A DNA stretch of 64,000 bases, taken from NCBI RefSeq assembly GCF_001661265.1, contig NW_017566998.1:372001-436000 (forward strand), in the 5' to 3' direction. This document shows positions 25,319-36,361 of this stretch, one piece after another (the stretch's first letter is position 1; every line of letters starts with the position of its first letter). This DNA is from Saitoella complicata NRRL Y-17804. Taxonomy: Eukaryota; Ascomycota; Saitoellomycetes; Saitoellales; Saitoellaceae. The notes under the pieces were generated by a model. That model searched no databases. It saw nothing but the letters and a program-made list of their open reading frames with translations, and was not told where the DNA came from. Made by a program: the position numbers and the translations under genes.

Positions 25319-27348
25319 ATGGAGTCGTGTGAGTTCTCTTGTCGCTGCCTTACATACTTCAGCTAACGCTTCTGCGATAGTCAAGCGGCAGCATACCCTG
25401 CAAAATCGGCAGATCATCAAGTGAGTGGAGATTTCAGCCGCAATAAATGCCTCTTGCTGATCCTTTTCTAGGGTGAATACTCAACAGGCTTTTCGTATTC
25501 GTGAGTTAGAATCAGAAGTATCTGCGCTGGCTTGCGAGAACCTCGATCTGCGCACTACAGTCATACAGCTTCAAGAGCAGATAGAGCGCGACCGCAAGAA
25601 ATCAATGGTTGCCAACATTGATGCGACTAAATGCGAGTTGGAAAGACTGATGCGGGATATGAGTGATGCCATTGGAAGAATGGGCAAAGGAGCTGAGAAT
25701 ATGGACCACAACCCTCTTCCAGGTGAGAGACGTCACCGCACCTCACATGATTGTGCGGAACTAACACTGCGCTTAGCACCCACAGAAGACACTTCAACCG
25801 TACGGGGTCGTCGTATTCGCCGAAACATCTCTCGCTCGCGGTCTAGGTCCCCGTTGCTTCCCGACGATGAAGCTTATTTCGATCATGATGCTATGGATTC
25901 TCCATCGAAGCCCTTGCGCATGAACTTCGGAGGACGTGATCTACCGAGCATCGATGAGCAAGAAGAAGCACGGCGAGCGAGTCTCAAGTTCACAAGGCTG
26001 CGGCGTAGCTCCGTGAATTTGCAGAGTGCTCCACTGTGTTCAGCAACTTCTGAAGTGCAGTCGTCCGACCTGGTGCGTGAATCTGGTGCACCTTCGTTTG
26101 TTGATGTTACCGGGCCGAGAAAGGCGACGGAAAGTGGTCATGAACGAGCCCGCCCGGGCAGACTTACGCAGTCCAGTGGAAAAGCGAGGCGTGAGAAAAG
26201 AGTTGAAACAGACGCAAGTGATCAGCGAGGTTATGTGTCTCCTCAGTCAGAAAGAACTGAGCGACGCTCAAGTGCCGCCTTGTTGCACGACACGACGGAG
26301 AAAGACGAGCAGAAATCTCGACTTTTCACAGCATCAGACTTGCGCGAAGAGATGCCTTCACATGTACCACAATTATCTGAAACCAAGAGCTCTCGTAGAA
26401 GAAGTACCTTCTTGCCTCATGTCGATCTTGGCAAGGAGAATACGATGTCCTCCGCCCGGCCCGACCTGGTTATGAACGGAAAACAGGTCAAAACCGCTTT
26501 CGCACCCATCATGCAACCTGACACGAACAGAATATTGCAACCAAGTGAGTTTGAGTTGACCAAAAGCTCTGATTATCACACTAACCATTGCCTCAGAGGA
26601 GTTCAATAGCCCGGTGAAGGGTATCAGATTGTCGGTATCACCAACGAAATCACCCGTTTCGGATTTCAAAATGCGTACATCAATGCGCAGAAGCTCGGCT
26701 GCCGACCCTCCAAATACACCCCATTCACCTACAGAGACAGACGACGGCGCTTCGCCGCCCCGCAGAGCAGGCCGAGCTCGGAAAGAAGTCAACTACGCCC
26801 AGCCGTCTCTGCGTTCTAAGATGCGGCGTGATTATGAGTTACCTTCCGACAGAGTAAAGAAAGGGTCGAAAGTAGAGAAGAAAAGTGAAAGAATCGTTAC
26901 CCCGTCGTCCGGTGTTCCTGGCAGCGACAGCGGCATAGTGACGATAAAGGCAGAGCCAGATGATGAGGGGACAGAAGGTATGGACTTTGGGAGTATACCA
27001 ATTGCATCCGACGACTTCACGAGTGGCAGCCGCAAGCGAAGAACATCCAGTATGCACTACCCTCCTGCCACCCTTGAGGATCCTACACGAAAATGCAGTT
27101 CGGAATTGCTATCACCTCCATCAACCTCGAGTTCTTCTGAAGAGCGTGTCGGACAGCGGGATACTCTCAGAACCACGCGTCGCCTTGCTGCGGCAGGCGG
27201 ACTCGAGGATGCAGCGCTACTAAGAAAGAGGAGGCAGACTTTGAGCGATATTCTGGGAACGGAAGATGGGATGAAATCGATGTCGGTGCCAACGGCAAGA
27301 TCGGACTCAAGCCTCAGAGCGCAGCGCAGAAGAAGCATGATGGCATGA
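25319..27348 (+). CDS. SGO1: Shugoshin, protector of centromeric cohesin
   Basis: Shugoshin recruits PP2A to centromeres and shields cohesin from separase. Five exons (25319-25328, 25381-25420, 25472-25722, 25777-26544, 26597-27348) encode 606 residues. The N-terminus MESFKRQHTLQNRQIIK followed by RIRELESEVSALACENLDLR is the conserved shugoshin coiled coil that dimerises and binds PP2A. The C-terminal basic SGO motif is EVNYAQPSLRSKMRRDYELP (about residues 435-455), which reads phosphorylated histone H2A. The middle is disordered. The third intron (25723-25776) is exactly 54 nt with no stop, so it looks like coding sequence in a plain translation; its donor GTGAGA, its ACTAAC branch site and its TTAG acceptor argue that it is spliced. 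Confidence 0.9.
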
Positions 27349-27612
27349 ACTGCAGGACGACTTAGATAGGCTGAGGTTTCACGGCGTACTTCTCAGGATT
27401 ACGATCCACGGCATTTATACGGAGCGAAAGATGTATTAATTAAGACATGCATTCTAAGTTCTCCCCAATCCTTGAAAGCTATAAAAATGCGAAAATTGTA
27501 TGATGCCATAAACGCCTGATGCCATGTTTGAAATGCTTCATCCTTGCTCATGCAACTCCCTTCATCTGATGCTGCTTTCCACAACTGCCCCAACTCATCC
27601 CAGTACAACACG

Positions 27613-28449
27613 TTAATCGTCTAAAGTGATAACCACTGGTTGAACGCCCTCTTGTGTAGCAGACTGCGTGGTTGTGCCGAGATCGAAATCAACACTTCCA
27701 TCTCCATTGGCTGCACTTCCCTCCATTGGCACGAGCCCCAACTGCAACGGATCTGCCGGAGGTGTGGGATGCTCGTTTCGTCGTTCTCTTGCCTGGTATT
27801 CCGCGAGCTGCTTCTTCATATCCATGATTTGCCTATCCTTCGCTGCACAAGCCTCCTGATACCCCTGAATAGAGTCCGCCAGTTGTTTCATGTCCGGCAG
27901 ATTCTTGATCACTGCCGTCAATTGATTCACGGCGGTCTGCAACTGTGTCTTCTCGGACACTAACCTCTGGTTCTGAGCGCGGAGGGTGGGTATTTGAGCG
28001 ATGTCGCGTTGCAACGCTGCATGCGAATGTTGAAGATTGCGAAGTATTTGTCGGTCGGCGTCGTGCGCTGTTCTTGCTGCCTTCAAAGCATTGAGAGAGG
28101 CTACGAACTCATCTCGTAGGGCCAGGTAGATTGTTAGGAGTTTGTGACTGTTGACAACGGACTCCTTAACCGTGCGTAAGTTCTGCATAATCGTCGCTGC
28201 TTCTGCTGTATGTTCGGCAGGCGATGCTAATACCGGTGCGAGCTTTGCATCTGCTGATGTTGAAGATGCTCCGTCAGGTGTATTTGAGGTCGGTAACACA
28301 AGACCCTCCACCCGGGGCTGTACTGGAGCCGACGCCGTGTCATCGTAATTTATGCCACTTTTTGGCAAACCTTCCAGAGTCCTCTTCTGACCGACCAGCG
28401 GCTCCGTCCGAGCTGCAGCGGAAGGCAAGGCCAACATCGAATTGGACAA
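27613..28449 (-). CDS. Coiled-coil protein of unknown function with a SUMO-interaction-like C-terminus
   Basis: A single-exon frame encodes 278 residues. The N-terminal 90 are Ala/Ser/Pro-rich. Residues about 100-225 form a continuous predicted coiled coil (heptads such as LVSEKTQLQTAVNQLTAVIK and DRQIMDMKKQLAEYQ). The last residues, VVITLDD, fit the hydrophobic-then-acidic pattern of a SUMO-interacting motif. I do not recognise a family. It is convergent with shugoshin (264 bp between stops). A TATA-like element on the minus strand lies near 28610-28622, about 165 bp upstream of the ATG. Confidence 0.75.
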   Translation of the reverse strand: MSNSMLALPSAAARTEPLVGQKRTLEGLPKSGINYDDTASAPVQPRVEGLVLPTSNTPDGASSTSADAKLAPVLASPAEHTAEAATIMQNLRTVKESVVNSHKLLTIYLALRDEFVASLNALKAARTAHDADRQILRNLQHSHAALQRDIAQIPTLRAQNQRLVSEKTQLQTAVNQLTAVIKNLPDMKQLADSIQGYQEACAAKDRQIMDMKKQLAEYQARERRNEHPTPPADPLQLGLVPMEGSAANGDGSVDFDLGTTTQSATQEGVQPVVITLDD

Positions 28450-28777
28450 TCGTAGGACGTTGAGGTGTCAGCAAAGCAGAACGAGAGCAGAATTTCCGTC
28501 GTACTGGCTGAATTGTGCCTTCTTAGATGAGCTGAATGAACATTGAGACGTTCCCTTCCCGAGAATCACTTTTTTGGCGTCCTGCAGCTACGGTCTACGT
28601 ACAGGCAACTTTTTATAAATAGTAACGTCAACCCGCATACTGTATGCCTGGGCAACAGCAAGCTTGGTATGTAGCAGGCACTCGATAACAGTTGGGATTG
28701 TGATAAATGATAGGTAAATATTGCCTCATATCATGACGTTTTCCTCTGCCACTCCGTATCGTACAATCTTCCACGCA
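28450..28777. promoter_or_regulatory. Upstream region of the coiled-coil gene and 3' region of HEM2
   Basis: In these 328 bp the only notable word is TTTATAAATAG at about 28613-28623, a TATA-like element usable on the minus strand. No gene is seen. Confidence 0.3.
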
Positions 28778-29838
<1,061 letters not shown>

Positions 29839-30198
29839 TGGTGAAGTGGATATGGTGTGCGAGGAGAATCACGGCAAGGCCTGCCGATACCGATGATGTA
29901 GGAAACGTATGACTCGGAGCAACGACACTCGCCCGACAGCGGAATTCGTCGAGGATTATGAATGTTATTAGATATTTTGTACTTCCGACGTCCTGTCTGT
30001 TTTATATTGTGCGATGGTCCAAAGTGGGGATGGTATCTTGTGACATCGCCATCACCGAGCCGAGCACGCAACGATCAGCTGCCCAGAGCCCCCCTCCCTC
30101 CGCCGCCCTTCCCTATAAATACCCCCCGTTGATCCTCCGCTGTATCTTGCCCATCATCCGATTACCCCCAATAAACCAAACAACCCACCGCACTTGAC
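29839..30198. promoter_or_regulatory. Divergent promoter region of HEM2 and the Stf2-like gene
   Basis: There are 360 bp between start codons. Each side has its own TATA-like element: TATAAAA on the minus strand at 30000-30006 for HEM2, and TATAAATA at 30114-30121 for the plus-strand gene, 78 bp before its ATG. The plus-strand core promoter is pyrimidine-rich, as in highly expressed fungal genes. Confidence 0.5.
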
Positions 30199-30587
30199 AT
30201 GGCTCGCTCTCACTCCTTCAACTCCATCCACTCCATCCAGACGCACTCCTCCGCTGGGTCGCCTCCCACCAACTCTCCCATTCCCAAGCAGGAAATTTCC
30301 GACCGTCAATTCGGTGCAAAGAGTGGTTTCATCGACCAGGCTCCCAACAAGATCAAGAAGGAAGGCGGCGGTCGAGGGAACTGGGTATGTATTTCCCTAC
30401 TTCTACCATGCCGTCCGTCGTTTATGACTTGCGCGGGCAGGGTCGCGATGATGACTACACCCACCAAATCCCCCCTTACCTTCGCCGCCGCTCTTCTTCC
30501 AACGTCCAGCGTCCCGAGCTCCAGGACGAGTTCAGGACCAAGTTCGAGGAGGTTGAGGACATTCCCGATGTCCCCGAGGAGATGTGA
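30199..30587 (+). CDS. Stf2/Tma10-like hydrophilin
   Basis: Two exons (30199-30384 and 30441-30587, 56-nt intron) encode 110 residues. The block GFIDQAPNKIKKEGGGRGNW followed by G, and then an acidic segment, matches the conserved core of yeast Stf2 and Tma10 (NHIKKQGSGKGNWGKPGDE). Those are small, soluble proteins linked to F1Fo-ATPase stabilisation, ribosomes and desiccation tolerance. The N-terminus is a Ser/His-rich disordered tail and the C-terminus is acidic (EEVEDIPDVPEEM). No membrane segment or signal peptide is present. The strong TATA promoter suggests high or stress-induced expression. The family call rests on one motif, so function is tentative. Confidence 0.75.
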
Positions 30588-30803
30588 ATCATAGACCATA
30601 GAACACCCGTTAATGTACGATAGGAGCATATGTGGCATGGCAGGCAGGGCAGAAGGACGGTAGGACGTGGAGTATTGGCTTTGCTTAAGGAACCCTGGCG
30701 GTTCCTCTACTTATATATATCGGATGGAATCTCATTTTTACCAACCATGTTTCTCACGACGGAAAGATTGATTTCCTTATCCGGATAACTCCTATGCCCG
30801 GGG

Positions 30804-32798
30804 TTACCACTCCTTCTCCTTCTCTTCCGTGACTTCCTCCAAATGCTCCGCCTTTCTTTTTGCGTTGGCACTCCTTGGAGTCTGCACCGGCGCTGCACTT
30901 CCCTCTCTACTCCTCGGCGCCTTCGGACTATGGCTTCGGGCGCGGCCCCTCTCACCAAAAGTCGGCGACGCAAAAGGCTTTGGACTGAGACCGTAGCGGA
31001 TATGTCTCAGTTTTTCCTGGTCATATGTTACTTCGCGACCTGATCGCAGAACGTGTGAATCTCCCGCCGTGTCAGGGCGGTCACGGCGCGGAGTCGTCGG
31101 AGCCTCGCTGCCTTCGTCTTTAGTAGGCAAACTCTCAGCTGCGATATTCTTGTCTTCAGCAAGGTGACCGCTCGCAGACGCAAGCACATCAAGTGCGTCA
31201 TTTGCCAAAACTTGACTCGCAAAGGCTTGCAGTGCGTTGGGTTCGGTGATCGCTGAAACATCGTCTTGGGATGGCTGAACAGCATCTGAAGCCGGTTCAG
31301 GCTCAAAGTCAAGCGAGATCATCTCTGGCTGCGCTGATTCAGATGCACCGATAGTGTTACTTGATGGGGGCTCCTCCGGCAGCTGCGCTTCCGTATTGTC
31401 TTCCTGGAAAACGTAGTCGACTTGCGCTTCAAGTTGTACTTCCTCTACAAACCTGGTATCATCGGTACTTTCGCCTTCAGTCACGGTTTGGTTGCCTGAT
31501 CTGACGAGATCAACTTCGTCCACAGCATCCTCCTCTCCGTTCTCATCAGTACTGGCGGAGGTATAGTCCAAAACACCCAGGAGATCCCTTTCTCCACGAT
31601 CGTTCTCGTATGCTTTGTCAGCGTGAGGCTTGCCGCGCATCGGTGTAACGTTCCCTGCAGCAATGGCTTTTTCGAGGTTCGATAAAGACCTGTTCACCGC
31701 GGGGTCGAGTTCCTCCTCGTCTTCGTCGCCACCCATGGAACGTGATTGCTCATGTTCTTCCACTTCCTCATCCTCCTCCAAATCATCGTCCTCCCATCCG
31801 TCACCGTCTTCACTAACTTCCTCTTCACTATCTTCATCGTCGTCGTCCTCGTCATCGTCGGATTCAGATGGTGGGCCAGTCTCATCAATGTCAATGACTT
31901 CTTCTGCTTCATCGTCAAATATTTCAAAGGGACCGTCGCGGTCATTGTCCTCTTCTGCTTCTCCATCGTCATTACCGACTGCGAACGAATCCTGAAGTTC
32001 TGCTAATAAATCGTCCTCAACGACCGCATTGCCCTCCTCCCCATCGTCTTGTTCTGCTTCATCCTCAGAAGAGGCGAGATCGATAACTTCTGCAGCAGAT
32101 GCAGGCTTCTTCCTCGCAAGGGCTGCAATGATGCTCGGCCGTGCCTGATAAAACTCGCGCTCCTCCTCGTCTTCCTCGTCCTCTTCATCATCCTCATCCT
32201 CGTAAAGGCCCTCAGCATCTTGATCAGTGTACTCATCTTCGGCAACCTCAGCCTCTTCCTCATCAGCAGGCTCCTCAAAAGGATCCTCCTCGTGTTCCAT
32301 CAGCAGATCCTCCGCGTCTTCCGCCTCCACAACCTCCACTAGGTCATCATCCTTCACTTCTCCCTCCTGTTCCTCGTCTTGCTCTCCATCAATTGAAATT
32401 GGCGCATTCAGTACAACCATGCTCTTCTTCGGAGTGACCGCCTCTCCCTGTATAACCCTCTGCCTCCCAATCTCCCTCAACCCCCAAGCACGATTCTCCG
32501 TCAATGCCTTCTTCGCGCGTTCTTTTATTCCATCTACCCAATTAGTGAACTCCTCCGCTGGAAACTCATCAAATGCGCTCCGTCCTCCTGGGGTGGAACG
32601 CCACGTAGGTGAGGGAGCTATGGGGTTGTAGAGGTGGGGTGTGCGCGGTGTTGAGGAGCCCAGGGAGGTGCGAAGGAGTTTGCGCGGTGGCAACGGGGTT
32701 TGAGGATCATTGTTCGTCGTGGCGAATCGCTTCATCGTTACCTGACAATTGTCGTTCTCTGTCGTGGTGGTGGTACTGGTGGTGAGTAGCGAATTCAC
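30804..32798 (-). CDS. Large acidic, probably nuclear protein of unknown function
   Basis: A single open frame encodes 664 residues from 32798. An ATG 21 codons in (32735, MKRFATTNNDPQ) is a likely alternative start because the first 21 residues are a Thr/Ser run. Residues about 45-135 are non-repetitive and possibly folded (AFDEFPAEEFTNWVDGIKER, RAWGLREIGRQRVIQGE). The middle third is extremely acidic, with long Asp/Glu runs and an EVIDLASSED sequence resembling a SUMO-interacting motif. The C-terminus is basic, with SPK and PRR motifs that could be nuclear localisation signals. I do not recognise a family. Only 84 bp (147 bp from the second ATG) separate it from the divergent p24 gene. Confidence 0.75.
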   Translation of the reverse strand: MNSLLTTSTTTTTENDNCQVTMKRFATTNNDPQTPLPPRKLLRTSLGSSTPRTPHLYNPIAPSPTWRSTPGGRSAFDEFPAEEFTNWVDGIKERAKKALTENRAWGLREIGRQRVIQGEAVTPKKSMVVLNAPISIDGEQDEEQEGEVKDDDLVEVVEAEDAEDLLMEHEEDPFEEPADEEEAEVAEDEYTDQDAEGLYEDEDDEEDEEDEEEREFYQARPSIIAALARKKPASAAEVIDLASSEDEAEQDDGEEGNAVVEDDLLAELQDSFAVGNDDGEAEEDNDRDGPFEIFDDEAEEVIDIDETGPPSESDDDEDDDDEDSEEEVSEDGDGWEDDDLEEDEEVEEHEQSRSMGGDEDEEELDPAVNRSLSNLEKAIAAGNVTPMRGKPHADKAYENDRGERDLLGVLDYTSASTDENGEEDAVDEVDLVRSGNQTVTEGESTDDTRFVEEVQLEAQVDYVFQEDNTEAQLPEEPPSSNTIGASESAQPEMISLDFEPEPASDAVQPSQDDVSAITEPNALQAFASQVLANDALDVLASASGHLAEDKNIAAESLPTKDEGSEAPTTPRRDRPDTAGDSHVLRSGREVTYDQEKLRHIRYGLSPKPFASPTFGERGRARSHSPKAPRSREGSAAPVQTPRSANAKRKAEHLEEVTEEKEKEW

Positions 32799-32882
32799 GT
32801 GATCTCGAGACGTACAACGTCAGTTCGCGTCCGCAATTCGAACGAGGGAAATCAACGGCAACAATTGCAATCAGAGGACAGG

Positions 32883-33645
32883 ATGCGAGGGTTTCTTTTG
32901 ACCGTAGTGGCCTTTCTATCATTGGTCTCCTATACCCAGGCACTTTACTTCTACCTTACTGGCAATGAGCAAAAGTGCTTCTTCGAGGACCTGCCAAAAG
33001 ACACGATTGTCGTCGGTATGTTTTCTCTTCTACAACAGCTAAAGGCGTATCCTAACATTGTCAACAGGGAAATACCGTGTAGAAGAGTTGATAGAGCAGA
33101 CCAACTCTTGGGCAACCCCCTCTGACCTCGGGCTCTCCCTGACCGTCGACGAACTCGGTCCCAATGACGCCAACCCCCACCGTATCGTGTCCCAGCACTC
33201 GATGGGTTCATCCTTCACCTTCACCGCCGCCTCTTCATCGGCTCACAAGATCTGTGTATCTACTCGCAAGACCGGTGGATGGTTCTCCAGCTCGAAGGTC
33301 AGGCTTCACTTGGATTTGGCGTTGGGCGAGACTGGTGAATTGGAGAAGAAGGGCAAGGAGCACCTCGAGGGCATTGCCGGTCGTGTCAGGGAGTTGAAGA
33401 ACCGTGTCAACGATGTCCGAAGGGAGCAGGTCTTCCAGAGGGTACGAGTACTACGTGACATTTCGAGGAGCATTGCTGACAGTGTACATGTACAGGAACG
33501 CGAAGCCGAGTTCCGTGATCTCTCGGAAAGCGTGAATGCTCACATCGCACGTTGGACCGTCGCCCAGATCATTGTATTGAGTGCTACAGGTGCTTGGCAG
33601 TTGATGCACTTGCGTGGGTTCTTCCAGAAGCAAAAGTTGGTGTAG
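32883..33645 (+). CDS. p24 (Emp24/gp25L) family cargo receptor, Erp1-like
   Basis: p24 proteins cycle between ER and Golgi and help load GPI proteins and other cargo into COPII vesicles. Exons 32883-33015, 33068-33441 and 33496-33645 encode 218 residues. A signal peptide (MRGFLLTVVAFLSLVSYTQA) precedes the GOLD domain, which starts LYFYLTGNEQKCFFEDLP. The membrane-proximal coiled coil reads RREQVFQREREAEFRDLSES after splicing, and is followed by one membrane helix (WTVAQIIVLSATGAW). A short cytosolic tail, RGFFQKQKLV, contains the FF motif that binds coat proteins. The second intron (33442-33495) is 54 nt and stop-free; removing it restores the coiled coil. The subfamily assignment is tentative. 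Confidence 0.9.
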
Positions 33646-33710
33646 ACTTGCCTCCTCCAAGGGGTATATGCTGCTTTTCAAGATACCAACACGATCATCT
33701 TACACGCCAA

Positions 33711-34109
33711 TTACACAGCAGTCCATGTCACTGTCACTACTACCCGTACACCCTTGACCTCGTTGTAATCATACGTCCACAGTCCATCCTTGGTGTTGTC
33801 CCAAAATGCTCCATGTGCGACATTCAATCCCTGCTGAGGTCCAGCTTCTGAAGTTTGCAGCACAATTGAATTCACTACGAGCTTGTATGATGATCCGAAG
33901 TGACCATGCAGATCAGACAATAGGGTGTTGATGATATCTGATGACCAGGTGGATGTCTGCGTGTGGTCATAGGACAGCACGCCGGACAGCGCCTTTGCGC
34001 AGGCAGATGAAGCAGACTGCTTCAACGTGTCAATTGATACTGGCTACCCTGTCCATTAGCAATTGATTAACAGCAAGAGCATTCATCCACATACTGCACT
34101 GGCTGTCAT
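33711..34109 (-). CDS. Tctex-1/DYNLT-type dynein light chain
   Basis: This light chain sits on the dynein intermediate chain and links cargo to the minus-end motor. Exon 1 (34095-34109) encodes MTASA. A 51-nt intron (34044-34094) leads to exon 2 (33711-34043); the total is 115 residues. The family core is visible in TWSSDIINTLLSDLHGHFGS, YKLVVNSIVLQTSEAGPQQG and AFWDNTKDGLWTYDY. It is convergent with the p24 gene, 65 bp between stops. Confidence 0.9.
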
Positions 34110-34266
34110 ATTGTTCGTTGTCTTGTACTTGGTTAGAAGGTGAGGCTTCCCGGCTGAGTCGCTAGTGTTCGCGCCTCTGTGGTATTGCCGCTGCATGGCG
34201 ATGAGCCATTTATCAACCTTAATAAGAACCGTCTGAAGGAAATCGCGAAATCTTGCCATCTACACC

Positions 34267-34737
34267 ATGTCGTCAGCTGTGAGTCGCCCTGTCTCCCTTT
34301 CACCAGGCTGTATGCTAATCTCCAACAGCCTCTCCTCCAAGCCGCTCCTGGCAAGCGTATCGCTCTTCCCGTCCGCGTCGAGCCAAAGGTCTTTTTCGCA
34401 AACGAGCGTACCTTTCTCTCATGGTTGAACTTTACCATCGTCCTCGGCGGCCTCGCAATCGGTCTCCTCAACTTCGGTGATAAAGTCGGAAGAATCAGTG
34501 CTGGTCTCTTCACTCTCGTCGCTTTGGCCACTATGGTGTATGCACTTGTTACCTATCACTGGAGAGCTGCGGCGATCAGAAAGAGGGGTGCTGGTCCCTA
34601 TGATGACCGTGTTGGTCCTACTGTGTTGTGTGGATGCTTGCTTGGTGAGTTTGTCGGCCGTGTACTGCTGTATGCTGTTGCTAACCCAACGTTCAGCTGC
34701 CGTCATCACCAACTTTGCTCTGAGAATCTTCTACTAA
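34267..34737 (+). CDS. VTC1: Vacuolar transporter chaperone subunit Vtc1
   Basis: Vtc1 is the small membrane subunit (DUF202) of the VTC complex that makes polyphosphate and moves it into the vacuole. Exons 34267-34278 (12 nt), 34329-34644 and 34697-34737 encode 122 residues. The N-terminus [18 protein letters not shown] matches yeast Vtc1 closely only if the tiny first exon is spliced in. Three membrane helices follow ([49 protein letters not shown]). The conserved motifs [14 protein letters not shown] and [13 protein letters not shown] supply basic residues near the polyphosphate channel. It is divergent from the dynein light chain (157 bp between starts). Confidence 0.97.
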
Positions 34738-35127
34738 ACACTCAGAGGTGTATGCGCGTGATCTTACGGGGTGGTAGTCGTTGTGAATGCATTCATTGAT
34801 GCCTGGCGGAACAGAGTTCTGCAATGGCAGGAGATATATCGGTGTGGAAGCGTGTTGCTAAAAGCGTTGCTTGGTTTTTGTTAGACGGCGTACTGTATTC
34901 CTTTCATTCCCTAGGCCTGTTTTCTTTGAGAAATATCATACACATATCGGTTTTCACCAGCTGACTTCTTCGAGGTGCACAAACTGGCCATGAACAAAGC
35001 TTTCCCCAGCAGTCATGCCTCATCAGCACACGGCTCACAGCCGTTCGATAACAGGATACAGCTTTGCTGAAGCTGAGATGGTGCAGAGACGACGCGTTTG
35101 GAGCGACGAGACAAAAGGGGAAAAACG
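34738..35127. other. 3' region of VTC1 with no further gene
   Basis: In these 390 bp only the probable VTC1 3' untranslated region can be proposed. No repeat or second gene is seen. Short T-runs near 35121-35125 (as A5 on the plus strand) belong to the tRNA terminator. Confidence 0.3.
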
Positions 35128-35199
35128 CGCCCCCACACCGGATCGAACGATGGACCTTTGCATTACAAGTGCAACGCACTACCACTGTGCTATAAGGGC
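35128..35199 (-). tRNA. tRNA-Thr, anticodon TGT
   Basis: A complete 72-nt cloverleaf reads on the minus strand with no intron. The acceptor stem is GCCCTTA with TGGGGGC, allowing G-U pairs. The D arm is GCAC/GTGC with the AGTGGTA loop. The anticodon arm is TTGCA-CTTGTAA-TGCAA with anticodon TGT (35165-35167), and the T arm is CATCG-TTCGATC-CGGTG. The A box TAGCACAGTGGTAGTGC and B box GTTCGATCC are intact. Downstream on the minus strand a T5 run (35121-35125) fits a Pol III terminator. This tRNA decodes ACA and ACG codons. Confidence 0.95.
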
Positions 35200-35442
35200 A
35201 TGTTGTTCATTCGCAAAACAATTGACATATCTGTATGTGGACGCAAAATGCCGTGGGAATTACAGTGCTTTTGTCTTGTAGATAGCAATCACTGTTCAAG
35301 AAGCGTTCGTGTGATGTAGTGGTATATAAGGTATAACTACAGTAAGTCACCTTCAGCTGCTCCAACTGGACGTGGCCTAGGCAGCCATAATATTCTCGAT
35401 CAATCATATTCAGATGGTTCACATACTCCTCGCCACGGTCGT

Positions 35443-36361
35443 CTAAAACGTCATACCCACCAGCTTCCTCCTTGCTCCTTCATCGGCTTCATCGCAAGAC
35501 TGTTTCATCGTTAGTATAGTCATAAGTCATCTCGTATGAATTTCTCACCTTCATGCCGACCCGCATCTTCTCGACTGCACTCTTCCCGCATTTCTGGGCT
35601 TCTTCTACGATAGGGGTTACCTACAACCATAATAACATCAGCCCACATCGTATCGCGTCGGATAGGGCAACACACCTCCTCCTTGAATGTTGCCAAATCG
35701 TCGGCCGCAGTTGCATCACACTCGAGCGATTCGGCAATCTTGGCCTTGAGGGCAGCGTGGTGACGTGTGAGAGTTTGCATAGTAGACTGTCAAGCAATAA
35801 TCAGAACTTTCGTTCTCGTATCACAAACAGGAGACAAACCGTAAACTCCTCAATGGCAGCCTCGAGGCCGGACGTGTCAATCTTGCTGGCTTTCTCCAAG
35901 GCGATTATCTCTGCCCTAAATGTTTTGCTGGTATATCGTGTCAGCTTCGAACAGAATAACGACGGTTTGACATACTTGAAATCATCGTCAAACGAGCGAA
36001 TGGTATTGAGTTTTCCGAGGTGAACGTCGAGGCGGCGGTCCAAGTCTGCATTCACCCGAGTCGCGAGAGCGTTGGGGAGGGGAAGGAGGTGGTCTACCCA
36101 CGGTCAGTGTCGTTCGTAATGAAGCCACAGCGTTCCTACCTGATAAAGTTGACAAAAGCGCATGCAATTCGGGATCGAGGTTCCTACAACATATCGATTC
36201 GAAAGCTGGCGGTAAGAGAGAGGCGGTGAGACTCACGCCTTGGGGATGTATGCGGTCTTCTTCAGGGCAATGGCCGCTTCAGCTTTCTCTTTCCTGCGCT
36301 CCTTATCCTTACCCTCTCCACCGGCAGACCGTGAATGCTTCTTCTTCGCGGCTTTGGGCAT
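35443..36361 (-). CDS. Unknown 204-residue helical protein with seven exons
   Basis: I rebuilt seven exons: 36237-36361, 36140-36183, 35976-36093, 35840-35927, 35676-35786, 35549-35620 and 35443-35499. All have GT-AG borders and introns of 46-55 nt, and the frame closes to 204 residues. The N-terminus is a lysine-rich tail (MPKAAKKKHSRSAGGEGKDK) that could direct the protein to the nucleus or nucleolus. The rest is helical and coiled-coil-like (ADLDRRLDVHLGKLNTIRSF, EEAQKCGKSAVEKMRVGMK). The run of in-phase small exons argues for a real gene. I do not recognise the family. The intron at 35928-35975 is 48 nt and stop-free, so a retained form would add 16 residues. Confidence 0.75.
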
